Positions 16,741 through 26,108 are shown, counted from the first letter of the stretch. The stretch: DNA of 64,000 nucleotides from Myroides phaeus (GCF_009799805.1 NZ_CP047050.1:1750001-1814000), one strand, 5' to 3'. The notes: generated by a model not told the origin, from the letters alone. Made by a program: numbers and translations.

Positions 16741-16778
16741 AAAAAAAGAGACTGTATTACTACAATCTCTTTTTTTAT
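16741..16778 (-). terminator. Terminator of rplS
   Basis: AGAGACTGTA pairs with TACAATCTCT (one G-T pair), flanked on both sides by A7 and T7 runs, so it may act in both directions. It lies 18 bases after the rplS stop. Confidence 0.8.
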
Positions 16779-16795
16779 AACTCTCAGAAAGTTGA

Positions 16796-17146
16796 TTATC
16801 TTCTTCTTTCTTTGATTTTTGCTTTTTTACCAGTAAGTTCTCTGAAGTAGAAGATACGAGCTCTACGAACTTTACCTCTTTGATTAACTTCGATTTTTTC
16901 TAAAGCTGGCATGTTTACAGGGAAGATACGCTCTACACCTACGTTTCCAGACATTTTACGGATAGTAAAAGTCTCAGTAGCTCCAGAACCTCTTCTTTGA
17001 ATAACTACACCTTTAAAGAACTGAGTTCTTTTTTTCTCACCCTCTTTAATTTCGTAGTAAACTGTGATAGTATCTCCTGCGTTGAATTCAGGAAAATCTT
17101 TTTTTGCAACTAATTCGTCTTGAACGAATTTCATTAAATCTGCCAT
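16796..17146 (-). CDS. rplS: 50S ribosomal protein L19
   Basis: A 116-residue protein; the ATG at 17144-17146 (MADLMKFVQ) is chosen because upstream codons lie in the leader and contain unlikely sequence. It has the classic L19 segments GDTITVYYEIKEGEKKR, QRRGSGATETFTIRK and GVERIFPVNMP, and a basic end. L19 sits at the 30S-50S interface. It is 269 bases downstream of trmD, the usual neighbour, but a strong hairpin and its own promoter separate the two transcripts. Confidence 0.98.
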   Translation of the reverse strand: MADLMKFVQDELVAKKDFPEFNAGDTITVYYEIKEGEKKRTQFFKGVVIQRRGSGATETFTIRKMSGNVGVERIFPVNMPALEKIEVNQRGKVRRARIFYFRELTGKKAKIKERRR

Positions 17147-17227
17147 TGTAATAATGTATAATGTGTTAATCTTAGAACAACATACACGGACCTCGCCAGA
17201 GGTTGGTCTAAATCGAGTGCAAATATA
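17147..17227 (-). promoter_or_regulatory. rplS promoter and structured leader
   Basis: The -7 box TATATTTG is at 17220-17227. The transcript then starts near GCACTCGATTT and contains a hairpin ACCTC-TGGC-GAGGT (about 17187-17200) before the ATG. A ribosomal protein leader for autoregulation is plausible. The same TATATTTGCACTCG string occurs upstream of rpmH. This is not matched by me to a named RNA family. Confidence 0.5.
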
Positions 17228-17237
17228 AAAAATAAAA

Positions 17238-17284
17238 CAGAATAACAAGTAATTATTTTTTAATAATAACTGCTTGTTATTCTG
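17238..17284 (-). terminator. Terminator after trmD
   Basis: 12-bp perfect stem CAGAATAACAAG / CTTGTTATTCTG with an AT-rich loop; on the minus strand it is followed by TTTTATTTTTT. It lies between trmD and the rplS promoter. Confidence 0.8.
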
Positions 17285-17414
17285 TTTGTTAGTTTTTTAT
17301 TCCTTTGTTTTCGCTATTTTTTGCTACTTGTATTCTTACTTTTGATTTGAAGTCTTAAAAAACAACATTAGTAAGGATGTAGTGTAATAGTTTAGGGAAA
17401 GAATATTTTAGAAC

Positions 17415-18095
17415 CTATTCTCTATCTAATAAATCAGGTCTTCTGTTTTTTGTATGCTCATACGCTTTATCTTCTCTCCACTTATCAATAGCAGCGAAGT
17501 TTCCACTTAATAGAATATCAGGAACTTTCCATCCTTTGTATTCCGCTGGTCTTGTGTAAATAGGAGGAGCAAGTAAGTTATCTTGGAAACTATCTGTCAG
17601 TGCTGAGGTTTCATTGCTCAATACACCTGGAACTAAACGGATGATAGCATCACATAAAATTGCTGCTCCAAGTTCACCACCAGATAGTACATAATCACCA
17701 ATAGAGATTTCTTTAGTAATGAAATGGTCACGTACACGTTGATCCACCCCTTTGTAATGTCCACAAAGGATAATGATGTTCTTCAACATTGACATTCCAT
17801 TAGCCATCTGTTGGTTTAATGTTTCTCCATCAGGAGTCATATAAATAATTTCGTCGTATTCTCTTTCTGCTTTAAGTGCTGTGATACATTTGTCAATTGG
17901 TTCAACACTCATTACCATTCCCGCACCACCACCAAATTGGTAGTCATCTACATTCTTATGCTTATTGGTACTATAATCACGTAAGTTGTGAAAATGTACT
18001 TCTACTAATCCTTTAGTAATTGCTCTTTTTAAAATAGAAGCTTGAAAAGGACTTTCTATTAGTTCTGGTAAAACTGAAATAATATCTATGCGCAT
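17415..18095 (-). CDS. trmD: tRNA (guanosine(37)-N1)-methyltransferase
   Basis: A 226-residue SPOUT-fold enzyme that methylates G37 of tRNAs to prevent frameshifting. The ATG at 18093-18095 ([10 protein letters not shown]) is the canonical start; the longer reading would cover the promoter. Motifs are [22 protein letters not shown] and YVLSGGE, which form the knotted SAM pocket. The rpsP and rimM genes often found upstream are not adjacent; an SMR transporter gene is instead. Confidence 0.97.
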   Translation of the reverse strand: MRIDIISVLPELIESPFQASILKRAITKGLVEVHFHNLRDYSTNKHKNVDDYQFGGGAGMVMSVEPIDKCITALKAEREYDEIIYMTPDGETLNQQMANGMSMLKNIIILCGHYKGVDQRVRDHFITKEISIGDYVLSGGELGAAILCDAIIRLVPGVLSNETSALTDSFQDNLLAPPIYTRPAEYKGWKVPDILLSGNFAAIDKWREDKAYEHTKNRRPDLLDRE

Positions 18096-18114
18096 AATAA
18101 ATGTGAAATTTTGG

Positions 18115-18122
18115 CAAATGTA
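18115..18122 (-). promoter_or_regulatory. -7 box of trmD
   Basis: Minus strand TACATTTG, 20 bases before the trmD ATG. Confidence 0.5.
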
Positions 18123-18151
18123 CAATCGAAATCTTAGTTAACAAAATTGTA

Positions 18152-18484
18152 TTAGTGTGCCTGACTTTTTGAAAATAATTGAATGATGATAACCCCAACA
18201 ATAATAAAGGCAATTCCGATTAAAGCAGGAACGTCTAATTTTTGTTTGTAGATAAAGTAAGCCGCTACAGTTACTAATACAATTCCAATTCCTGACCACA
18301 AAGCATAAGCGATACCAATTGGAATGGTACGCAAGGTTAAGCTTAGAAAGTAAAAAGCACCTGCATAACCTACAATTGTTACAATTGTCGGAAGTAACTT
18401 AGTGAAGTTGTGACTCGCTTTTAGTGTGCTGGTTGCTATAGTTTCTAATAAAATAGCAACTAATAAGAATAGAATGTTCTTCAA
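18152..18484 (-). CDS. Small multidrug resistance (SMR) family transporter
   Basis: A 110-residue protein with four hydrophobic helices. The conserved Glu of the first helix is present (LLETIATSTLK, Glu14), as is the GIAYALWSGIG motif in helix 3, the EmrE/QacE pattern. These dimers exchange protons for cationic compounds. The start appears to be a TTG at 18482-18484: the -7 box at 18495-18502 puts transcription only a few bases upstream and no in-frame ATG is near. The signature fits the Qac (drug/guanidinium-type) SMR group; the substrate is not known. Confidence 0.88.
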   Translation of the reverse strand: MKNILFLLVAILLETIATSTLKASHNFTKLLPTIVTIVGYAGAFYFLSLTLRTIPIGIAYALWSGIGIVLVTVAAYFIYKQKLDVPALIGIAFIIVGVIIIQLFSKSQAH

Positions 18485-18494
18485 GTTTTTTTGG

Positions 18495-18502
18495 CAAAAA
18501 TA
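18495..18502 (-). promoter_or_regulatory. -7 box of the SMR gene
   Basis: Minus strand TATTTTTG. It predicts a start site near 18488, four bases before the TTG start codon, so this mRNA may be almost leaderless. Confidence 0.5.
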
Positions 18503-18656
18503 TCAATTAAGCGGTAGATATATAGTTTTTTAGTATTTTTTTGAGACTCTTTAGTTTATAGGTAATTCTTATGCTATTTATCTAAGAGTTGTAATAATTA
18601 TCAATTTTACTTTTTGGCATTAGAATTGTTTTTCTGAATTGCTATACTTTTGTAAT

Positions 18657-19811
18657 ATGAGTTTATCTAAATCGAATGTTTTATTTATGGCTGCAATTAC
18701 GGGGTTAATTGTAGCAAATTTATATTATTGTCAACCTTTAATTCCCCTGATAGCAGATGAGTTTGGTGTTTCAGAATCATCTGCAGGTACTTTGACGTAT
18801 TTAACACAAGCAGGATATGCAATAGGAATGTTTCTAATGATTCCTCTTGGTGATAAATTAGAACGCAAGAAGCAAATTATATTCACTACTATTTTAGCAA
18901 CGATTGCTTTAGCCTTAACGGCTGTAGTAAAGAACTTTTTAGTATTGCAAATCATTAGCTTTATACTTGGTGCCACATCTATAGTACCTCAATTAGTTTT
19001 ACCAATGGCGGCGAGTTTGTCGTCAGATGAACAAAGGGGAAAGGTAATCGGAACTGTAGTCAGTGGTTTGTTGATAGGAATATTGTTTTCAAGAACAATA
19101 AGTGGTTTTGTGGGTGTATGGTTAGGATGGAGAGGTATGTTTTGGATTGCTACAGCCGTTAGTGTTCTTTTAGTAATAATGATTCAAATAAGATTACCAC
19201 AGAATAAACCTGTGTTTACGGGGAATTTAATGGACTTATATAAGTCGCTGTTTGTGTTGATAAAACAAGAGCCTGTTTTAAGAGAAGCAACAGGAATAAC
19301 GAGTTTAGCTTTTGCTCAATTTGGTGCTTTTTGGACTACAATGGTTTTGTTGTTACACAATGAACCCTTTGGTTATGATTCAGCGTTGATAGGTGCTTTT
19401 GGATTAATAGGAGCTTGTGGTGCCTTTGCAGCTCCATTGGTTGGAAAAATAGGAGGAGCAGGAGGCGCGAGAAAATTGATACTTTATGGCATACTTATGA
19501 CAGGTTTAAGTTTTCTTGTTTTTTACTTTTCAAGCACTTCAGTTATAGGGTTGATTATAGGTATTGTGTTGATTGACTTAGGATTGCAGACAATTCATGT
19601 GTCTAATCAAACCCGTATTTACTCTTTATTACCAGAAGCCAGAAATAGATTAAATACTGTCTATATGTCATTTAGTTTCCTTGGAACTGCGTTTGGCTCG
19701 GCTTTTGGTTTATATTTGTGGAAATATTTCGGATGGAGTGGGGTTTGCATTGGCGGAATGGCTTTAGCAGGGATGTCTTTTGTGATTTATCTGCGCTCAA
19801 GAAGAAATTAG
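18657..19811 (+). CDS. MFS transporter
   Basis: A 384-residue, twelve-helix major facilitator. The ATG at 18657 (MSLSKSNVL) is five bases after a TACTTTTG -7 box at 18645-18652. GDKLERKKQ between helices 2 and 3 is the family A motif. The early ANLYYCQPLIPLIADEF segment is typical of a sugar-efflux/bicyclomycin-like group of MFS pumps often annotated as YdhP/AraJ relatives. Substrate not determinable. Confidence 0.88.
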   Translation: MSLSKSNVLFMAAITGLIVANLYYCQPLIPLIADEFGVSESSAGTLTYLTQAGYAIGMFLMIPLGDKLERKKQIIFTTILATIALALTAVVKNFLVLQIISFILGATSIVPQLVLPMAASLSSDEQRGKVIGTVVSGLLIGILFSRTISGFVGVWLGWRGMFWIATAVSVLLVIMIQIRLPQNKPVFTGNLMDLYKSLFVLIKQEPVLREATGITSLAFAQFGAFWTTMVLLLHNEPFGYDSALIGAFGLIGACGAFAAPLVGKIGGAGGARKLILYGILMTGLSFLVFYFSSTSVIGLIIGIVLIDLGLQTIHVSNQTRIYSLLPEARNRLNTVYMSFSFLGTAFGSAFGLYLWKYFGWSGVCIGGMALAGMSFVIYLRSRRN

Positions 19812-19877
19812 AAAGTATAAAACAGCTTTTTTTTGAATAAAAGAAAGCGTCATTTTAAATGCAAAATATAATAAACA

Positions 19878-20810
19878 ATGGAAAACGGTATTTACGCAAA
19901 GTTTAACACGTCAAAAGGAGAAATCTTAGTAAAGTTAACAGAGGATAAAACACCAGGAACAGTAGGTAACTTCGTAGCTTTAGCAGAAGGAAATCTTGAG
20001 AATAATGCTCGTCCACAAGGGAAACCTTACTACGATGGGTTAAAATTCCATAGAGTTATTCCAGACTTTATGATTCAAGGAGGATGTCCTCAAGGTACAG
20101 GTTCAGGTGGACCAGGTTACCAATTTGACGATGAATTCCACCCTTCATTAAGACACGATACTCCAGGAGTATTATCTATGGCTAATGCAGGACCTGGAAC
20201 AAATGGTTCTCAGTTCTTCATTACTCACGTTGCAACTCCTTGGTTAGATGGTAAACACACTGTTTTCGGACACGTAGTTGCTGGACAAGATGTAGTTGAT
20301 GCAGTAGCTCAAGGAGATCTTATCGAGTCAATCGAAATCGTTAGAGTAGGTGCAGATGCTGAAAAATTTAATGCAGTTGAAGCTTTCAGAGTTTTTGAAG
20401 GATCAAGAGCAAGAAGAGAACAAGATGCTAAAATTGCAGCTGATAAAGCAGTAGAAGAATTAGCAGCAGGATTTGAAACTACAGAAAGTGGTTTACGTTA
20501 CCAAATGATTATCAAAGGTACTGGTAAAAAAGCAGAGAAAGGTAAAATCGTTTCTGTACACTACAAAGGTACTTTAGCTGATGGTAAAGAGTTTGATAAC
20601 TCATTCAAACGTAAAAAACCAATCGAGTTTCCTTTAGGACAAGGTTATGTTATCGAAGGATGGGACGAAGGAATTGCTTTGTTACAAGTTGGAGATAAAG
20701 CAAGATTCATTATCCCTTCTTACTTAGGATACGGTGAAAACGGAGCAGGTGGAGTTATTCCTCCAAATGCTACTTTAGTATTCGACGTAGAATTAATGGA
20801 CGTAAAATAA
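19878..20810 (+). CDS. Dual-domain peptidylprolyl isomerase: cyclophilin fused to FKBP
   Basis: A 310-residue cytoplasmic protein with no signal peptide. Residues 1-165 are a cyclophilin ([13 protein letters not shown], then NGSQFFITH and [10 protein letters not shown], with the active Arg, Phe, Gln, Trp/His positions). A helical linker (about 170-205) leads to an FKBP domain (about 210-310: [33 protein letters not shown]). Such cyclophilin-FKBP fusions are known from flavobacteria as dual-family immunophilins. It should speed prolyl isomerisation and act as a folding helper. Monocistronic. Confidence 0.95.
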   Translation: MENGIYAKFNTSKGEILVKLTEDKTPGTVGNFVALAEGNLENNARPQGKPYYDGLKFHRVIPDFMIQGGCPQGTGSGGPGYQFDDEFHPSLRHDTPGVLSMANAGPGTNGSQFFITHVATPWLDGKHTVFGHVVAGQDVVDAVAQGDLIESIEIVRVGADAEKFNAVEAFRVFEGSRARREQDAKIAADKAVEELAAGFETTESGLRYQMIIKGTGKKAEKGKIVSVHYKGTLADGKEFDNSFKRKKPIEFPLGQGYVIEGWDEGIALLQVGDKARFIIPSYLGYGENGAGGVIPPNATLVFDVELMDVK

Positions 20811-20825
20811 GATAAAATATTTTTG

Positions 20826-20856
20826 AACTCCCAGTCTTCGGATTGGGAGTTTTTTC
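20826..20856 (+). terminator. Terminator of the immunophilin gene
   Basis: AACTCCCA / TGGGAGTT stem, loop GTCTTCGGAT, then TTTTTT. Confidence 0.9.
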
Positions 20857-20875
20857 TTTATAAAATCAGCGATTT

Positions 20876-21814
20876 ATGAAACAAGAATTGATGGCTTGTC
20901 ACGAGCGTATTAAGCCGTATATACACAATACTCCTATTATGGAGTCAGGGCATATAGAAAACTTTTTGGGTAGTGATTTGTATTTTAAATGTGAAAACTT
21001 TCAACGTGCTGGTGCGTTTAAAATGCGTGGTGCGATTAATTCTGTTCTACAATTAAGTGACGAACAAAGAGAAAAGGGTGTTATCACACACTCGTCAGGT
21101 AACTTTGCGCAAGCATTAGCGTTAGCGTGTCGTTATTTGAATGTCAAGTGTTATGTTGTTATGCCTCACGATGCCCCGGCAGTAAAGAGAAATGCTGTTA
21201 TGGTTTACGGAGGAGATATTCACGAATGTTCTCCAACTATGGAGTCAAGAGAGCGCGTGAGTAAGCAAATTATGGATGAAACAGGTGCAACGTTTATACA
21301 TCCGTCAAATGATATGAATGTGATTCTTGGACAAGGAACTGCAGCAATGGAGTTTTTAGAAGATCATCCGGATTTAGATGTCATTATTACGCCAGTAGGT
21401 GGAGGTGGACTTATTGCTGGAACATCGCTTGCTGCCAAACATTTTGGTAAAGAGGGAATTGTTGTAATCGGTGGAGAACCACTTGAAGCAGATGATGCTT
21501 TCCGCTCTTTGGTAAGTGGACAAATTGAAGGGAATTTGACGATTAATACGATTGCAGATGGTCTACGAACACAATTAGGAGATATTACATTTCCGATTAT
21601 AAAAGACAATGTAGAAAGTATTGTAAGAGTTCGTGAGAACGAAATAATCAGTGCAATGCGTGTTATTTGGGAACGTATGAAAATTATTGTAGAACCAAGT
21701 AGTGCTGTAGCATTAGCAGTGTTAATTAAAGAACGCCCACAATTTAGTGGTAAAAAAGTAGGAATTATATTAACGGGTGGTAATGTTGATTTAGACAACT
21801 TGCCATTTGATTAA
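20876..21814 (+). CDS. PLP-dependent threonine/serine dehydratase or serine racemase family
   Basis: A 312-residue fold-type II PLP enzyme: the PLP lysine is in GAFKMRGA, the phosphate/substrate loop is SSGNFAQALA and the glycine-rich PLP phosphate loop is GGGGLIAG. It lacks the C-terminal ACT regulatory domain of biosynthetic threonine deaminase (IlvA, over 400 residues), which points to the catabolic dehydratase / serine racemase group. It would convert threonine or serine to a keto acid and ammonia, or racemise serine. Confidence 0.88.
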   Translation: MKQELMACHERIKPYIHNTPIMESGHIENFLGSDLYFKCENFQRAGAFKMRGAINSVLQLSDEQREKGVITHSSGNFAQALALACRYLNVKCYVVMPHDAPAVKRNAVMVYGGDIHECSPTMESRERVSKQIMDETGATFIHPSNDMNVILGQGTAAMEFLEDHPDLDVIITPVGGGGLIAGTSLAAKHFGKEGIVVIGGEPLEADDAFRSLVSGQIEGNLTINTIADGLRTQLGDITFPIIKDNVESIVRVRENEIISAMRVIWERMKIIVEPSSAVALAVLIKERPQFSGKKVGIILTGGNVDLDNLPFD

Positions 21815-21830
21815 TTCGCGATATTAAATG

Positions 21831-21864
21831 AAAAAGGGAAAGATAATTATCTTTCCCTTTTTTT
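21831..21864. terminator. Shared bidirectional terminator
   Basis: AAAAAGGGAAAGATAA / TTATCTTTCCCTTTTT is a perfect palindrome. It lies between the converging dehydratase and EamA genes; its T run overlaps the EamA stop codon. Confidence 0.9.
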
Positions 21865-22774
21865 ATGCTTTTTCAATTGCTTTTTTACGTTTAGGCAACT
21901 GTATGTTTTTTCTACCAAAATACAATCCAGCTATAATCAGTACACCTCCTAATATTTGAAGTAACCCTAAGTATTCCCCATCTAATAATCCCCAACAAAA
22001 AGCGATTAGAGGCATTAATAGAGAAACAGATGATGCAAAGCTTGCATTGGTTTCGTTGATTAATTTATAGTAAAAGATATTTGCTAAAGCACTTCCGAAT
22101 AAAGCTAATAAGAATACAAACCCAATTCCTTTTAAAGCTTCAGGATGTTCTAAAATAGTTTGAAAGAATCCTGAACTAATTAAGACAATTAATGCAGGTA
22201 CGAGAAGTACTAATTCTATGAAGGCTGTCCATACAATAGGAGGAATATCTCCCATATATTTCTGGGTCAATAAACCACTATACGCATACATTAGCGCAGC
22301 TATAATAAGAAGTAAGTGGTAGAACCATTCGTTAGGTACAGCAACACTATTTTCAGGTGATTGTAATAATAAGACAACACCTATAAAAGCAAACAAAACA
22401 CCTAATACTTCGCCTAAGTGTGTTTTGTATTTAAAGAACATTACACCTAATACAATTACAAAAATAGACATAAGGGCATTTAAAATACCGGCAATTGAGC
22501 TATTCAAATGTACTTCTGCAATTGGGAATAAGAACATTGGAATAAAACTACCAACTACAGCTGTTAGAAATAACCAAGGAAAGTTTTTCTTGGGCATTTT
22601 CTTAATGTGTTTAACTGAAATAGGAAGTAAGAATAAACCAGCTAATGTAATTCTTAGTGCTCCAACTTGTATGGGTGTAAAGTATTCAATACCTCGTTTA
22701 ATCAAAATAAACGATGATCCCCATACCAGAGAAAGTATAAATAAAGTAACCCAGTGTTTTAGTTTTATTTGCAA
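21863..22774 (-). CDS. EamA/DMT family transporter
   Basis: A 303-residue protein with ten hydrophobic helices in two repeated halves (EamA domains at about 8-135 and 150-290), ending in a basic tail. LVWGSSFILIKRG in helix 1 and LAGLFLLPIS in helix 2 are typical drug/metabolite transporter features. The start appears to be a TTG at 22772-22774 because no ATG is in frame nearby. Probably exports a small metabolite; substrate unknown. Confidence 0.87.
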   Translation of the reverse strand: MQIKLKHWVTLFILSLVWGSSFILIKRGIEYFTPIQVGALRITLAGLFLLPISVKHIKKMPKKNFPWLFLTAVVGSFIPMFLFPIAEVHLNSSIAGILNALMSIFVIVLGVMFFKYKTHLGEVLGVLFAFIGVVLLLQSPENSVAVPNEWFYHLLLIIAALMYAYSGLLTQKYMGDIPPIVWTAFIELVLLVPALIVLISSGFFQTILEHPEALKGIGFVFLLALFGSALANIFYYKLINETNASFASSVSLLMPLIAFCWGLLDGEYLGLLQILGGVLIIAGLYFGRKNIQLPKRKKAIEKA

Positions 22775-22810
22775 GACGATTTGATTGATAAGTGAAAAGC
22801 GAAGATAAAA

Positions 22811-22840
22811 AAAAAGACCGCAATATAATTGCAGTCTTTT
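22811..22840 (-). terminator. Terminator of the glutamate-synthase-like gene
   Basis: AAAAGACTGCAAT pairs with ATTGCGGTCTTTT on the minus strand, then a long T run. Transcription then enters the EamA gene region only through read-through. Confidence 0.85.
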
Positions 22841-22861
22841 CTGTATTTAGTAAGCTTTTAA

Positions 22862-24430
22862 TTAAGCTTGTTTTTTTCTTGTGTCTAATTCTCCGAAGTA
22901 CATCTCTTGGAAAGTTTTATTAACTCCATGTTCAATACGTTTGTGGAAAGTTTTAGCGTCGATTTGTTTAGGATCTTCATATCCACAAGCACTAATGAAT
23001 TCTCCTAAAGCTTTCATTGTATTTTTGTGGAAGTTAGCTACACGCATTCTCTTATCAGTAATATCTAAACCTTTGTAAAGAGTTTCATCTTGTGTTGCAA
23101 TACCTACTGGACAATATCCGCTATCACATTGTAAAGCTTGGATACATCCTAAAGCGAACATCATACCACGAGCACTGTAACAAGCATCAGCACCTAAAGC
23201 CATTGCTTTAGAAATATCAAATGCAGAGATGATACGACCAGAAGCTAATAATTTCACTTTATCTCTTAAACCGTTTTCGATTAATGTTTTGTTAGCAAAA
23301 ACTAAAGCATCATTTAATGCCATACCCATATAATCAATAAACTCTAATGGAGCAGCTCCAGTTCCTCCTTCAGCACCATCAATAGTGATAAAGTCAGGGT
23401 GGATACCAGTTTCAAGCATTGCATTAATTATGTCTAAGAACTCATCTTTTTTACCAATACAAATTTTGAAACCAACTGGTTTACCATTTGATAATTTTCT
23501 AAGTTTAGCTACAAAATTAATTAATTCAGTAGAGTTAGAAAATGCAGTATGTCCAGATGGAGAGTGAACTGTTGTATGAGGAGTAATACTTCTAATAGCA
23601 GCAATTTCTGGTGTATTTTTTTCAGCAGGAAGTAATCCTCCGTGTCCAGGTTTAGCCCCTTGAGAAAGTTTTAACTCAATCATTTTAACTTCAGGGTAGT
23701 TAGAACGTTCTTCGAATAAGGCATCATTAAAGAAACCTTTCTCATCACGACATCCGAAGTAACCAGTACCAATTTGCCAGATTAAATCACCTCCAGAACG
23801 GTGGTATTGACTAATACCTCCCTCACCAGTATTGTGAGCAAATCCTCCAATTTTAGCACCTTCGTTTAAAGCAGTAATTGCTTTTTTACTCAATGCACCA
23901 TAACTCATTGCACTAATGTTGTAAACACTCGCACTATAAGGTTGTGTACATTGGTCACCACCGATTAAAGTTCTAAAGTTTGTATCAGAAACGTGTTTTG
24001 GATATACAGAGTGTGCTGCCCATTCATAACCTAAACGGTTAGGGTCATCTTGCATACCAAAAGACACTGTTTGTTTTTCGTTTTTCGCTCTTTGATAAAC
24101 AATAGAACGCTCACGTCTATTAAAAGGTTTACCATCTAATTCACCTTCCCAGAAGTATTGACGCATTTCAGGTCTGATAGACTCAAACATATATCTGAAA
24201 CGAGCAAAGATTGGGTAGTTTTTACGAATTGTGTGTTTATTTTGTGTAAGGTCTGTAAAAGCAAGTATAGCAAGAATACCTGAAATAACTAAGTTAACAA
24301 TGCTTGCTGTAGAAGGGGTTGGGTTCAAAGAAAGAACTACAGATACTACAGAATAAAGTAAATAAATTACTACAATGGCAACAGTTAATTGCCCAAATGT
24401 AAATCGATTTAAAAATTTTTTGTGAAACAT
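22862..24430 (-). CDS. FMN-binding glutamate synthase family protein, membrane anchored
   Basis: A 522-residue protein. Two hydrophobic helices (about 15-32 and 40-58) precede a glutamate-synthase-like FMN barrel (about 110-480). Seen there are GEGGISQYH, GHGGLLPAEKNTPEI, the FMN/product-site GAEGGTGAAPLEF and the Fe-S cluster cysteines in CIQALQCDSGYCPVGI. It lacks the glutaminase domain and the beta subunit, so it is not classical GOGAT; the physiological donor and product are not known. Leader of about 140 bases from a TACCTTTG box at 24576-24583. Confidence 0.88.
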   Translation of the reverse strand: MFHKKFLNRFTFGQLTVAIVVIYLLYSVVSVVLSLNPTPSTASIVNLVISGILAILAFTDLTQNKHTIRKNYPIFARFRYMFESIRPEMRQYFWEGELDGKPFNRRERSIVYQRAKNEKQTVSFGMQDDPNRLGYEWAAHSVYPKHVSDTNFRTLIGGDQCTQPYSASVYNISAMSYGALSKKAITALNEGAKIGGFAHNTGEGGISQYHRSGGDLIWQIGTGYFGCRDEKGFFNDALFEERSNYPEVKMIELKLSQGAKPGHGGLLPAEKNTPEIAAIRSITPHTTVHSPSGHTAFSNSTELINFVAKLRKLSNGKPVGFKICIGKKDEFLDIINAMLETGIHPDFITIDGAEGGTGAAPLEFIDYMGMALNDALVFANKTLIENGLRDKVKLLASGRIISAFDISKAMALGADACYSARGMMFALGCIQALQCDSGYCPVGIATQDETLYKGLDITDKRMRVANFHKNTMKALGEFISACGYEDPKQIDAKTFHKRIEHGVNKTFQEMYFGELDTRKKQA

Positions 24431-24732
24431 AAAATAGAATTTAATGTAATCTTTTTGTTGTTTAGTTTGTAATAGTTTTAGTGTATTTAGTTATTCCATT
24501 TCTAAAGTTAATTGATTTTAAAAGATGCTTTTTTTCTACTTTCAAATCAATCAATATTTTAGCACAGATACCGGACAAAGGTAGCAAAGATTTTGAATTT
24601 TCAGACTTTTTGTAACCTTAATTTTGTGGTTCTAAAATTGTAAAAATAACAATATGATAATTAAATCTTAAAATAATAGTAGTTAATTGATAATATGTTA
24701 TTTATGCGAACTATTTTTATTGATATCTTATT
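24431..24732. other. Intergenic region upstream of the glutamate-synthase-like gene
   Basis: AT-rich. It holds the -7 box TACCTTTG on the minus strand at 24576-24583 and no visible gene, riboswitch or repeat. Confidence 0.5.
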
Positions 24733-25989
24733 TTATTTCGAGTTATTATTTGCGTTTATCGCAGAGGTAAAACGTTGTGATTTATAGATTGTGTGTTTTC
24801 CTGAGAGCATAAAAGCAACAATACAAGTCAGTGCTATATATATAGCAACATCTGCGCCAAATAATTCGATTCCCATAAAAGTACATGCCCAAGGTGTTTT
24901 AGTAGCGCCTGAAAAAACAGATACAAAACCTAATGCAGCAAGAAAACTAATAGGCAAGTTTAGATACAGTGCTAAAAAACTTCCCAATGCTGCACCAATA
25001 AAAAAGAGGGGAGTTACTTCGCCTCCTTTAAAACCTGCTCCTAAGGTTAACCCCGTGAAAAGTATTTTAAGCAAGAAAACATTCCATTCTTGTGATACAT
25101 CGAAAGACGCTACAATTGTGGGTACTCCAAGTCCAAGGTAAGTATTGTTGCCAATTGTTAGTATCAATGCTATAAAAATAATTGCGCCAACGAAAGGTCT
25201 CAAAGGAGGAAAAGCAATGTACTTTTTAAATAAAGCAGACCACAAGTCTGTTGTTTTAACGAATAAAATAGCAGCTATAGCAAAAGTTGCTGCCGCAAAT
25301 ATCAGTTTGAGTAGTAATAGAAGTGAGAAATTAGGAATGCTATCTATAAGGTAAACGGTATGTGAAATTCCCCACGCTAAGCAAGTAAAGTGTGCTGTTA
25401 AAGCTGCAATTAACACAGGGTATAGGGATTGGTATTTTACTCTTCCAACAAGCATTAGTTCTAATGCGAATAATGTTCCAGCTATGGGAGTTCCAAAAAC
25501 AGAGGCAAACCCAGCACTAACACCGATTAGAATAATCGTTTGTCTATCTTGATGTGATATCGTAAAGTATTTCGTGAATTGGTCTGCAATAGCTCCTCCC
25601 ATTTGTACAGCGGTTCCCTCTCTACCGGCAGAACCACCAAATAGATGTGTAATTATGGTACCAATTAAAACCAAAGGCGCCATTTTTAAAGGCATCGTTT
25701 GAGTAGGAGAGTGGTATTCGTCAATTAATAAGTTGTTTCCTCTATTAGCATCACCACCCCAGTAGTAATACACTAAGCCAACAATTAATCCACCTAAAGG
25801 TAAAAAGTAAAGTAAGATTGGGGTGTCAATTCTAAGATCTGTTACTGTTTCTAAAAGGAATAAAAATAGCGCAGAAGCAGAACCGATTAAACTACCCGCA
25901 ATTGTACTGATTACAGTCCATTTTAAAAAATACGATAAAAGTGTTTTTGCAGAAAGAGCTTCTTTTTTAAAGTAGTCATTTAATGCCAT
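24733..25989 (-). CDS. CLC family fluoride/proton antiporter (CLC-F type)
   Basis: A 418-residue CLC protein with about ten or more membrane helices. The gating-glutamate motif reads GREGT at 122-126 (Glu124) in place of the GREGP/GKEGP of chloride CLCs; Thr here is the mark of the fluoride-exporting CLC-F clade. The first anion-site motif GSGIP is replaced by RGNNLL at 83-88. No cytoplasmic CBS pair is present, as usual for short CLCs. A fluoride riboswitch lies 40 bases upstream, which independently supports fluoride export. It keeps cytoplasmic fluoride low. Confidence 0.9.
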   Translation of the reverse strand: MALNDYFKKEALSAKTLLSYFLKWTVISTIAGSLIGSASALFLFLLETVTDLRIDTPILLYFLPLGGLIVGLVYYYWGGDANRGNNLLIDEYHSPTQTMPLKMAPLVLIGTIITHLFGGSAGREGTAVQMGGAIADQFTKYFTISHQDRQTIILIGVSAGFASVFGTPIAGTLFALELMLVGRVKYQSLYPVLIAALTAHFTCLAWGISHTVYLIDSIPNFSLLLLLKLIFAAATFAIAAILFVKTTDLWSALFKKYIAFPPLRPFVGAIIFIALILTIGNNTYLGLGVPTIVASFDVSQEWNVFLLKILFTGLTLGAGFKGGEVTPLFFIGAALGSFLALYLNLPISFLAALGFVSVFSGATKTPWACTFMGIELFGADVAIYIALTCIVAFMLSGKHTIYKSQRFTSAINANNNSK

Positions 25990-26029
25990 AGTCTATCATT
26001 TAGTTATATAGTGTTATATTACTTATTAT

Positions 26030-26088
26030 GTTAGACGTCATCAGCATTCGTAATTAGAAGCGGTTCGAGGCAGACATCATTGCCTATA
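26030..26088 (-). ncRNA. Fluoride riboswitch (crcB motif)
   Basis: Read on the minus strand it has the class hallmarks in order: AGGCAATGATGTCTGCC, then AACCGC, a variable stem loop, and GCTGATGACGTCTAAC. GGC pairs with GCC, and the TGATG...GACGTC elements fit the pseudoknot core. It sits just after a TACCTTTG promoter and before the CLC-F gene. No intrinsic terminator follows, so control may act on translation start. Fluoride binding would turn on the antiporter. Confidence 0.9.
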
Positions 26089-26099
26089 AAAATGTCATA

Positions 26100-26107
26100 C
26101 AAAGGTA
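26100..26107 (-). promoter_or_regulatory. -7 box of the fluoride riboswitch-clc transcript
   Basis: Minus strand TACCTTTG, 12 bases before the riboswitch. It overlaps the tail of the terminator of the preceding gene. Confidence 0.6.
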
Positions 26108-26108
26108 T

